From Neelides folsomi (taxonomy: Eukaryota; Arthropoda; Collembola; Neelipleona; Neelidae), in NCBI GenBank assembly GCA_034687125.1, contig JAQGBZ010000150.1, positions 1 through 64,000 on the forward strand: DNA of 64,000 nt, read 5' to 3'. A program made the position numbers and the translations under genes. This document shows, in pieces, positions 14,801-23,705 of this stretch (the first letter of the stretch is position 1; each line of letters starts with the position of its first letter). The notes under the pieces were generated by a model. That model saw only the letters and a list, made by a program, of their open reading frames with translations, was not told the origin of the DNA and searched no databases.

Positions 14801-15543
14801 ATTATCTAAATATTATGTAATACGAATCTTTCTGCATTCATTAAACAATATAATGAGCTCTTGAATACATGTAGAGAATATCCCAAACCTCTAAGCTTTA
14901 TACAAGCTATTGGCCAACACAAAAATCTTATTGAACACATTATGTAGTTATCCAATAATTTGGCAATTATAATACAAATATAAAAACTTTCATCTTTCAA
15001 AATTGAAGGTATGACGCAATTAGATATTCACTGGAGAAGGAGAAAAATAACCGTAAACGTTAAAAAGCATAGTGCGAGGTAAAAGTCCCTTCAAAGACTT
15101 ACCATACTTCCTATTTTCTTTTTTAATGATTAATCACTTTTGATTTTATTTAGATCTTTGTTAAACGTAATAAGGAATGAATTTTGCATTGAAATATTTT
15201 ATCAGAAAAATCCACTTTTAGCAATGATACAAAATTTATTTCATTTTCATTGAATTATTATTTTTTAGCTGGCCGCATGTTATTTTTTAATTATATGTAA
15301 TAATTACAATAAGCACCAATTATTATTTTTAGTTAATCTATTCTCTTCGTGAAAATACACAATTCACACTATTGCATATTTAAGACTTGCACTTTTATTA
15401 GAAAATAGTTCATTTAACTCTCGTTGTCGCAATAAATAAATTTTCCATTTCGAAATCTTCTAATACTGGCACTTGATAACTATTTCAGGTATGATGTTGA
15501 ACTCAAGCTCGCTGAAGTTATGAAGAACAGCGATTACAGCTAA
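2898..15543 (+). CDS. BNIP2: BCH-domain (CRAL-TRIO-like) protein, BNIP2/Caytaxin/Prune2 family
   Basis: Eleven coding exons join in phase: 2898-2911, 3467-3551, 6702-6906, 8033-8104, 10215-10313, 11766-13175, 13370-13609, 13716-13992, 14157-14375, 14507-14605, 15489-15543 (2,775 nt, 924 aa). The last ~165 residues (from about 755) are a clear BCH domain: VLSHGGYF, the [20 protein letters not shown] block, [38 protein letters not shown], and the [17 protein letters not shown] end. In this family the BCH domain binds small-GTPase regulators and lipids and acts as a cytoplasmic scaffold in cell shape and transport. The large exon 6 is acidic and rich in Asn-Gly runs, low-complexity, and carries a Cys-x2-Cys-x8-Cys-x2-Cys motif near residue 286. 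The protein is much longer than mammalian BNIP2 (about 314 aa), closer in plan to long BCH proteins. An alternative last exon lies at 15009-15063 and an alternative in-frame ATG at 3428. A poly(A) signal AATAAA lies at 15573. The domain is certain; the ortholog name within the family is not. Confidence 0.88.
3428..3466 (+). other. Possible alternative first coding segment of the BCH gene
   Basis: An ATG here reads [13 protein letters not shown] and runs straight, in frame, into exon 2 (SVADCDQSD). Transcription starting just upstream would give a protein with this N-terminus instead of the MSAE start at 2898, which joins exon 2 through a GT donor at 2912 and AG at 3465-3466. Both are in phase; only transcript data can say which is used. 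Confidence 0.35.
3552..6701 (+). other. Intron 2 of the BCH gene
   Basis: About 3.1 kb between exons 2 and 3. It contains open stretches at 4005-4370 (+) and 5503-5793 (-), but neither has family resemblance, codon bias or splice support. A GC-richer pyrimidine-biased patch near 5570-5850 could be regulatory. Nothing else was identified. Confidence 0.6.
6907..8032 (+). other. Intron 3 of the BCH gene
   Basis: Noncoding, 1.1 kb. The segment 7370-7900 is less AT-rich than its surroundings and might be a regulatory element. No exon with matching phase was found in it. Confidence 0.6.
9151..9160 (+). repeat. Left target-site duplication of the Foldback-like element
   Basis: CAGTGAACGG occurs here and again, exactly, at 10143-10152, on either side of the inverted-repeat element. 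A 9-10 bp duplication fits Foldback or Mutator-type insertion. Confidence 0.75.
9161..10142. mobile_element. Foldback-like DNA transposon with simple-sequence inverted arms
   Basis: A 982-bp insertion in intron 4 of the BCH gene, bounded by the direct repeat CAGTGAACGG. The left arm (about 9170-9430) is a degenerate array of GCTCGAA words separated by A/T-rich spacers of roughly 8-15 bases. The right arm (about 9955-10130) is the same array inverted, TTCGAGC. The extreme ends share TATG followed by ATtGCTCGAA-like sequence in inverted orientation. The middle holds a 100-codon open frame. Long inverted arms made of short internal repeats are the hallmark of Foldback elements. Family assignment beyond that is inference; a Mutator-like origin is possible from the 9-10 bp target duplication. 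Confidence 0.75.
9548..9850 (+). CDS. Small ORF inside the Foldback-like element, function unknown
   Basis: An ATG-initiated frame of 100 aa between the inverted arms. It is Lys/Glu-rich, with a basic stretch around residues 65-85 ([11 protein letters not shown]) followed by [16 protein letters not shown]. No transposase motif such as DDE/DDD is visible and it is too short to be an autonomous transposase. It may be a remnant of the element's gene or chance. It is not part of the host gene because it sits in an intron and lacks matching splice sites. Confidence 0.3.
   Translation: MKAMRNNSILRIKKLEDLTQKEIEEAFNSSSINSNKEGKSKCSKNTKFSKLKRRKKEKQFLRLKENHRLSGMFTEPILSETGCVELRGTEDYKYIKNIYL
10314..11765 (+). 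other. Intron 5 of the BCH gene
   Basis: About 1.45 kb of AT-rich noncoding sequence. A minus-strand open stretch at 10348-10545 overlaps it but has no family resemblance or splice partner. No repeat structure was noticed. Confidence 0.6.
15009..15063 (+). other. Alternative last coding exon of the BCH gene
   Basis: After an AG at 15007-15008 the sequence reads, in the phase needed by exon 10 (donor at 14606), [17 protein letters not shown] then stop. The downstream exon 15489-15543 has the same phase and same coding length (55 nt) and reads [17 protein letters not shown] then stop. The two would give proteins with a basic or a mixed C-terminus. The upstream acceptor is weaker (TTGAAG) than the downstream one (ATTTCAG). 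A GT at 15080 could also make this a skipped cassette that ends translation early. Confidence 0.55.
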
Positions 15544-17249
15544 GGAGCCTGGCAATTTAAGTCATCGTGCTAATAAATTCTAATAAGACTGCGATTTAAC
15601 AACAATATTTTGTTATTAACTTATGTATGTATTATGTTTAATGTAATGTAATTCTCTAATTCTCAAGTTCTAACATCTAATTCTGGCAATTTTGAGTTCA
15701 CCATAACACGTATGTTTAACTTTAGTTAGTTTATAATGTACGAACGTGTAAATGTTCAACATAACAATATTAATTTTTATGATAATAACGCTTATTGTCA
15801 CTTATATTAAATTATATTATTTTGTAAGCGTTTAAGTTAATTTACACAGATATCTGTAATTGTCAGTTGTTGTTTTAAGTTATTTTTTGTGAGCCATAAA
15901 TGTAATTGACCATAAATAATTTTTAATGTAAATTAACTTCATTAACGGGTGCCCAAAATATAAATAGGTATACATTTATTACTACAATTTAAAATAACAA
16001 TACATAACTACACAATTAATTAAAACTAATTACCTGAGATGATTGAATGCTCCAAAGTTAATGTTTGTTAAAATTTAATATTACAATATGTAAACCTTAA
16101 AACTCAATGTATATTTTATTTAAGATATATCAAATGGTGCAAAATAATTTGAACAAGATACCAAATTAAAGTACTTTCATTACTTCTAACATTTCACAAT
16201 GAATCGTTTCTAACCAATGTACAAATTTTAATTTCAATCGAAATAATCGTTTTTATATACTGATTAATTTACTTCTCTCTACTGTTTAAAAAGGCTACTC
16301 TGTGAGTGAGTGTGTGTAGCAAAACTATGAATCATTAATTGTCTAGAGTTTAAAATACTGTAACTGATAATTTATCATATAAATAGCATTTACAAAGATG
16401 TCGTATACTACAGTAGGAGAAAGAATTATTTTGTCGTGCAATTCGCTTAATTAGCCAAAATGTTATAACAGTACTATATTGAAATCTAATTAAGTCTATT
16501 TGCTAATTAAAGAATTAACTCAATGAACTCATCGCCAGTCAATATAAATTTAATGATTTTTGATTAAGCTAAAACATTGAAGAGAATGATGTTAATCGTC
16601 TAAATAAATAAAATTTGTTCCAACTTTCAGCAAAGATCCTAATTTACCATCAACACTGGCAAAAATTGTAACATGAAATTAGGGCATTAGAACATACTCT
16701 ATGTAGTAACTCTATATTAAATACAAATATATACCAGGCGATGCCGATAAATATATCAGGTATTAAGGCATGTGGATTACTGCATATATGGTAAACCTGA
16801 TATGCATACATTACATAGAGGTATGTGTTTAATTTAACATCGATCGATAATCTCCAAATTTCGTATTAATGACATTGCATGCAAGAAAGTATGTAAAGCA
16901 AATGTGTCACCCTGATCCACCTGTAAAAATGAAAACTTGAAAGAAAGCAATACGAACCGAGCTACCTGGTTCGTTTCCAATCAACATTGCCCTTCTGGTG
17001 CCAGTATCCATTTAAAAACATTATATGCCTATGTAGTCCAAAAACCAAAGGTTCACACAATCAATCCTCAATAAACCAACGAATCTATCATTCAAATAAA
17101 AATACAGCCTTTTTACTCATAAATTTCAAAATATACAAAGTCAGTAAATACTTAATTGTGTCGAATTAAAAAACTTTTAGATGATATTTTTATAAAAGTT
17201 TATTTCTAATTAAAATATTAACTTTAATAGTAAATATTTAGTTTTTAAA
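15544..17249. other. 3' UTR of the BCH gene and spacer to FAIM
   Basis: AT-rich noncoding sequence with AATAAA at 15573. An imperfect inverted repeat of about 20 bp arms lies at 16684-16832. No coding exon was seen. Confidence 0.6.
16684..16832. repeat. Imperfect inverted repeat, MITE-like
   Basis: The left end reads AGAACATACTCTATGTAG and the right end TTACATAGAGGTATGTGTTT, nearly reverse complements, with a second inner pair ATATCAGGT/ACCTGATAT. The arms are imperfect and no target duplication was established, so a small degraded MITE is only a suggestion. Confidence 0.3.
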
Positions 17250-18481
17250 ATGGACGAAGATTTAGGGAATATTTCAGATAGAGTTGCTATTTGGGAAGTC
17301 CCAACTTGCTCAGGTCACTATACAATTGAATTTGATCATGGAACCACTACAGGCAAACGTGTCATTAGAGTCAATAAAAAGGTATGGATTTTAATCATTC
17401 CTCAAATTACGATAATTCTTAATTATCTCATGACTTTTTATATTCTGATGATGAATACTTATTTTATGTAGTATATCCGATAAATGTTTTATATTACTGT
17501 GTCAATCTTCCAATACAGGAAATTCTAAGGAAAGAATGGATGTTCAAGCTAGTCGGACACGAAGAATTTTTTATTGGAGACTCAAAGTGTCGAATTCGAG
17601 TGGACCCATTAGGACTATTTGCATATCAATACTCAGTTAAGATCAGATTCATAAACAATTATCATCATATTTGATAAAAATCTTTAATCTTAATTGTTTT
17701 GATATTTTAATACAAAGCTCGAAGTTGATGGGAAACCATTTAGGAAGTTCATTGAAAGACAATCAAAAATTCTCAAGACTTGGGAAGTCAAAGGAGTCGA
17801 TGGGACAGAAATTCGTATTGTCTTAGGTGATCATTCATTTTTTAATATTTTTATTATTAATTATTATTAATGTTAATAATTAATAATTACAAATATTAAT
17901 GTAAAATAGAATATACAAATAAGAACATACTTAGGTATAATCATAATCATATTTTTTAGAAAAAGATACTCTTGATATTTGGGCCAATGGCGTGAAATTG
18001 GATATCGAAAGCGAGTTTGTGGACGGAGGAACCAGAACACATTTTGAAGTAGGAAACTGTCCAGGTGAGAAGTCAACCGTTATAAAATTACAAAAATTGC
18101 CACCTTTATGTAAAAGAGAATAACTTCATAATATATCTTACTACACGTATTGTTTAGATTGGATATGGCCATTGTTATTTATATACATATATGAACTATG
18201 TAATATATATTACATATCTTAATAGACTACAATATATAGGATAGTAATTGCATGTTCTTCATTATTAAAATACAAACTTTAATAGCCTGAGCTATGATTA
18301 TTTTCAGGAACTCTTCATGCTCTATGCACAGGTAATTTTTATTTCTGGTCTTGAACGTTTAACTCTTGGTCTCTTGGTACTTATTTCATTTGGTGTTTCT
18401 TGTTTTTAAGGCATTAAGAAAACTCCCATCATCTACTCACTGCTCTTTAATGGGGAAGAAGTTTTCGAGTCGCAAGAGTGA
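17250..18481 (+). CDS. FAIM: Fas apoptotic inhibitory molecule 1
   Basis: Six coding exons: 17250-17381, 17519-17635, 17718-17826, 17960-18064, 18308-18331, 18411-18481 (558 nt, 185 aa; vertebrate FAIM about 180 aa). Diagnostic stretches in order are VAIWEVPTCSG, IEFDHGTTTGKRVIRVNKK, EILRKEWMFKLVGHEEFFIG, GLFAYQYS, LEVDGKPFRKFIERQSK, TWEVKG, IRIVLEKDTLDIWANG, and EFVDGGTRTHFEVGN, ending PIIYSLLFNGEEVFESQE. FAIM is a soluble beta-sandwich protein known to protect cells from death-receptor signalling and protein aggregation in mammals; its role in arthropods is unstudied as far as I know. The 24-nt exon 18308-18331 was placed by phase and by the protein continuing into the conserved tail. Confidence 0.93.
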
Positions 18482-19221
18482 ATCTCCTTTATTACACAAT
18501 CGCGAAAATCATTTTACTTTTACTTCGTTACGCAGATTTTCTCTAGTTTAAACCGCAGTTCAGTGATCTTAAACTTTTCTGCTTTTGTCTTGTGCTATAA
18601 TTTATTTATGTATTCATATTTTACATTATGTAATATGCATAATTTATATTACAACAATATAAATGTAACTATTTAATTATAATTTCAAACAAAAAATATT
18701 AGTAGATTGTACCAAACATAATTTAGGTAAACAATACTTAAGCACAAGAAATATTTAATATACAGATATTTGTTATAATTATTAAACCTACTTAATGTAC
18801 ATGCTACATACATGATGATATTACTATTATATAGGCATATGGGCTAATTTAATTGTTATCAATGACTAAAATGTTCATAAAACATAAGATATGATAAGAA
18901 TGTGATGTGCACTACCATATATTTATTTATATCATTTAAATCCTATACAGACTTAATTAGGATGTAACGATTTTAGGTGATAAGTTTTTATCTTATTTGT
19001 TCTCTCTGTGAAAGAAGAGATGATAAAAATTGAATCACTGTAATTTTATGTTATCTTTGACGTTTTCGAGGTAGGTAGTAATATTTATTAGAGAAAAATT
19101 ACAAATCGACATGAAGTCAGCGCTAATAATTATCTCATTGTCATTTAAAGTTTTGTGAATTGTATTTACTCTTATAATAATACAGCTAATTATAAAAAAT
19201 CGAAAATACGGACAAAATAAA
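18482..19221. other. Spacer between FAIM and the thyroglobulin-repeat gene
   Basis: AT-rich noncoding sequence containing the FAIM 3' UTR and the promoter of the next gene. No motif beyond low complexity was identified. Confidence 0.6.
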
Positions 19222-21622
19222 ATGGACCTGAACAAGAAAGTGATTTTCTATTTGATTCCTCTTTCATTAATTTCAATTTCTTCCTTAAGTGGAGTATATG
19301 GAAGAAATAGAAATGTGATTTGCCCTGACCCTGTGAAGAAAATTATCGAAAAAGATCCAAACTTTTGTTCAAATGTCAAATGTGACTTGGGTTTAACTCC
19401 AATGTCTTGCCCTGATGGAACAACTTACGCAAAAGAACTCACCATGTGTGGTTGCTGTCCAGGATGTGGAAATTTCATTAGTAAGTCAAATCGTTTAATA
19501 TAAATTACTTGCACAAATGTTATGGTATAATAAAACATATATAGGGTGAGGCTAAAGTCGCTTCGTTTTGTTCAAAATCAATCATATCTTTTTTATTCTT
19601 TAATCGATTTTTATTAAAATTGGCTAGTATCTTCCTTAGAGTATACCATATCATATAAAAATGAAATTTAACTGGTTAATTAAGCTAAATCTTGGCTTCG
19701 ATACACAGAAAACCTCCTTTCTGAAGTCCTTTTCTGCGAGAAATCACGTTTTCTCAAAGAAAAGTGACTGTCGTTTATTTAATGTTTAACCATTTCGGCT
19801 TATATTTGGATACATAATATATTGATATATTCCCCATCGAATTGCTATCATAAAAGGTTTTTATCAATGATCACCTTTAAGTTATTAAATGATTGAAAAA
19901 CGAAGCGACTTTAGCCTCACCCTGTAGGTCTGTTTCTTTCTTTTCATTATTGGACCTTTGTATTAGAGTATTAGAGTAAAAAACTTAAAACACCGAATAA
20001 AAATTAATATTAATATTAGCACACAAATCAATGGACCCAATCGGTTTTTGTGACTTGGTTCGAGAGCCAGCTTACCAAGCCAATTGCCCTGAAGAAGGAA
20101 TTTGCCCTGTTGAAACATTTAAATGTGAACCGGGTTTGAAGTGTAATGAAGGGCTTTGTGAGGAACCAGACCCCGATGAAGAATTTCTCTGCACTTATCG
20201 AAAATGGTTAAAATCTAAAGATTTGCTCCATTGGGATCCTGAATGCGAAGGTGATGGAACTTTTGCTCCAAAACAATGTAAAGGACTCCCGTCGACCGGA
20301 ACTTGCTTTTGTGTGGATAAGAAAGGCAATCGAATTTTTGGAGCTGAATTATGGGTCAATGCAGATGAAGGGAAGATGAATTGCGGTACACTAACTTAAT
20401 TATATATATTAAAGTAACAATTTTTTTGTGAATTTCTGAGATCAGTAGCTAAATAAAATTCAAGGAACTTTATTAAATGAATATAAATAATGAAATCATG
20501 TGGCGATTAATAAGCCAACTTTAAATCTCCTCTCCTCCTTTTACGATTCTTATCTCGATTTTCTCTAAACTATTTAGCATAAATATGATGGTTCACAAAC
20601 TTATTAACTTTACTACTTTTTTTCAATAAAGGATGTAGCAGAAGAGTCCATGAATTAAGAGCAAATGGGTACATTGCATCATTCCATTGTACTTCTAATG
20701 GAAATTTTGAACCTCTGCAATGCGATATTGAAAGCGGATTGTGTTTCTGTGTTGAGTCAGTCACAGGGAGCTTAACTGGTAATTAAAAAAATTTTTCGAA
20801 ATCAAATGAGAATCGAAGAAGAACTCATCATCTTTCATATAATTTAGGTGCATTATTACCTGAAAACCAATGGAAAAAACTCCCCTGCTTTAGAGCTGAA
20901 GATTTACCAGGGTTTTCTGAAGACGCGCATTATCTGAGAAGGTTAAAGAAATGAAACAAAGAAATTGGATAATTGCAATTGCAATATTATTATGTAATAG
21001 GCAAACTCATATCTCTTTGATTCTTCAAGGTGTGACAGTCAATGGGCTGTAGATAGAAAAATGGACATTGAAGCAGAATTACATGGACTCAAATTGCGAA
21101 GTACAAGCTCTTTAGTTTGTGACTATGATGGGAGTTTTGCAGCCAGGCAAACCAATTACAATCAAGCTGGTCAAGAAGAATGCGTTTTCAAAGATGGAAT
21201 AAGAACAGAATATTTTAGACAAGAAACCACGGAAAATCCGATGAACTGCAGTAAGCATAAAAGTCAAAATTAATCAAAACCATTCAGATGACAGGCATTT
21301 GTTAAAAATAACGTGTGGGATATTAAAAATTGATTAATTTTTTTCAGATTGTGCAAGAGATTCGGTATGGTTTACAGAATTGGGCATTCCCTTTCCGCAT
21401 ATGTGTGAGATGCAAACTGGGAATTACAGACCTGCTGGCATTTATGGTAATGCTGCCATGTGTGTTGATAAAGATGGGTTCACTTATAATCCTTTTACTA
21501 ATGAAGTCCCTACAAGTCTCATTTGTTGTCTCGATAATACCTGCAATGCGAGTATTAGACCGGAATGTGAGAGATTAGGATTTATATCATGTAGAACAAT
21601 TGAGCATAAACCAATACAATAA
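19222..21622 (+). CDS. Secreted Cys-rich protein with thyroglobulin type-1 repeats
   Basis: Six exons: 19222-19480, 20020-20385, 20632-20778, 20848-20941, 21030-21250, 21348-21622 (1,362 nt, 453 aa). Residues 1-27 are a signal peptide (KVIFYLIPLSLISISSLSGV). An N-terminal Cys-rich segment follows, ending MCGCCPGCG, which resembles the GCGCCxxC signature of IGFBP-type modules. A second Cys-rich stretch is at about 95-135. A thyroglobulin type-1 repeat spans about 144-208 (KQC, then TCFCVDKKG) and another about 210-271 (LQC, then LCFCV). Two more C-terminal segments (about 291-363 and 364-453) look like degenerate copies, with CVFKDG and MCVDKDG. The repeats have CFCV in place of the usual CWCV. 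Such repeats act as cysteine/aspartic protease inhibitors or ligand-binding modules outside the cell. The specific target is unknown. Confidence 0.85.
19542..19924. mobile_element. Mariner-like MITE in intron 1 of the thyroglobulin-repeat gene
   Basis: A 383-bp element with perfect 27-bp terminal inverted repeats that begin AGGGTGAGGCTAAAGTCGC (positions 19543 onward and the complement ending 19923). TA is present on both sides (19540-19541 and 19925-19926), the target duplication of Tc1/mariner insertions. The interior is AT-rich with no open frame, so it is non-autonomous. Confidence 0.85.
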
Positions 21623-23705
21623 TGTTTTAACTAATTTTTATTTCTCTCAATATACTTTAATCCAAAAAATCAAATTTCTTTATACAACAAATATTTAATA
21701 TCTGACTTTGAGTATTTAAACAAATAGGTAATTGTAAGAGAAAGTGTTAAAGAATCAAAAGCAATGTTTAAAAACAAAATTTATTCTGCAATCATTTTAG
21801 ATGTGCACAATTATCATAATATGATTTATAAAAATTAACAGCCACAAATATCTTTTACAATGTTAAATATCGATTAAAATTATAGTCATTTGTTCAGTTT
21901 CATACTTTTATTTAAAATTAGTAATTAGCTTAAATATAATACCCAACACAGATTACATTTATTTTTAGTACATTCCTAATGCTAATCGTAATTTGAAATA
22001 CACGATTATTCGATAATACATGCTTCATAGGATAGAATTTGTATTTAATGTGTACTTCCAATTTATTTATCTATTACATTTTACTTCACATAACATCGAC
22101 CCATTTATGTATTATCATACACCATTTATTAACTAATAATTAATCAACAGTTTAACAGTATAAATATTAAGATTAATGAGATTAGGTACAACTTTGGCTT
22201 TGTTCATTAGTTGATTTTTTATATTTTTATTAATTTAAAATTGATTTCTTTTAAGAATGTCATCGCGTTGGTTCACTAACCTTTTGTAGTAACTAAAGTA
22301 TGGTATTTACTTTTATAAGACACTCTAAAAGAAATCGAGTTCCTTCATTAAAAATTACTTTTACAAGTTAAAAAGTCTTAATTCACTTTTACATTATTAT
22401 CAACATCATCCATAAAGTGATTTCTTATTAGTATCAATAAGCAATTAAAGCTTTCATTATCAAACTAGAACTAGGTAATCTTAAAATATTTATTGATTAT
22501 CGTTAAAATCATAGTTAATATTGTCCATTGTATTTTCTTGTTCATTAACCTATCAAAAATTAATCATGTTTAAAAAGTGAATATTTATTAATATCCAAAG
22601 CTAGTATTTGGAATGAACTACGCATAACATTTGTATTTAGGTATGCATGTAAGCATTTTGATAAAACATGTCTTAATTAAAATTAGGCAATGTTTATATT
22701 AAATTCAAAACTATTTAATAGACCCGGCTTATCCAACTCAAAATAAGTAATTTCTCAACTTAACAGTTGACTTACGATTACGATACAATGCAATACTTTT
22801 AAATTTAATAAAATTATTAGGTAAGGTATTCATTAAGACTTTTGTTACAAATATTGCAAATGATTGAACGGTGCATTTAAAGCTGCGCGAGTTTGACTTT
22901 TTTTGATTAATTTCATTATTTTGACTAATCTTTATAAAACAAATGCACCCAAGTATACCTAGAATACCTACATACTCTTTAGTTTTTAGGTTAAGTTTAT
23001 AACTAGATTAAAGTTTAATTGAAGCTAATGTATGTGGGTATATTACAAGATCTAAAATATGGTTTAAAAAGGATATTTTAATAGCTTAAACTTAATAACC
23101 CCAACCAGCGTTTATCATCTTTACTGTTTATTTACCATAAATTGCACGATAATTGCCTCTTTTGCGTCTTATTTATTTACATAATATTATATAAAATCTA
23201 AAAAATCCTATCAAACTCGAATACAATTTATAGTTTTTTAAAGCGATGATTGTTTTGCCCATTTGCTCTGGTAAAAGTCGATAAAACATACAACATACAT
23301 AATCGATATGTTCAATTATTTATAAAAGTAATGCTACATCTTGCTGATACTGATAAAATTTCACAGCGTGTTATTATTAATTTGAAATATATTTCATTTT
23401 ATTGGTTCGATTACATAGTTATATAATTAACCTTTGTAAAATAAAAGTGATAAAAATGATTTCTCAATAAAACTGTATTTTAAAAGGCGAATCGTAAGTT
23501 TGCGTTAATGTTATTTGTCCGTATCGTGTTGTGGGATAAAATCTGATTAAAATCTTTTGCGAACGATTTGTAATGAATACAGCTATTTTTATTAGATAGA
23601 CACCGTATAACATAACTATCATCCTAAACTTACATAATATTTATATGCTAGGTATACATTTAATTTTCTTGAAGCATGATTTGGTTAAAAGGTTACTTTA
23701 AAATA
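21623..23705. other. Intergenic region between convergent genes
   Basis: About 2.1 kb, strongly AT-rich, holding the 3' UTRs of the thyroglobulin-repeat gene (+) and CFAP410 (-). A minus-strand AATAAA sits at 23588-23593, a likely CFAP410 poly(A) signal. No ORF or clear repeat was seen. Confidence 0.6.
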
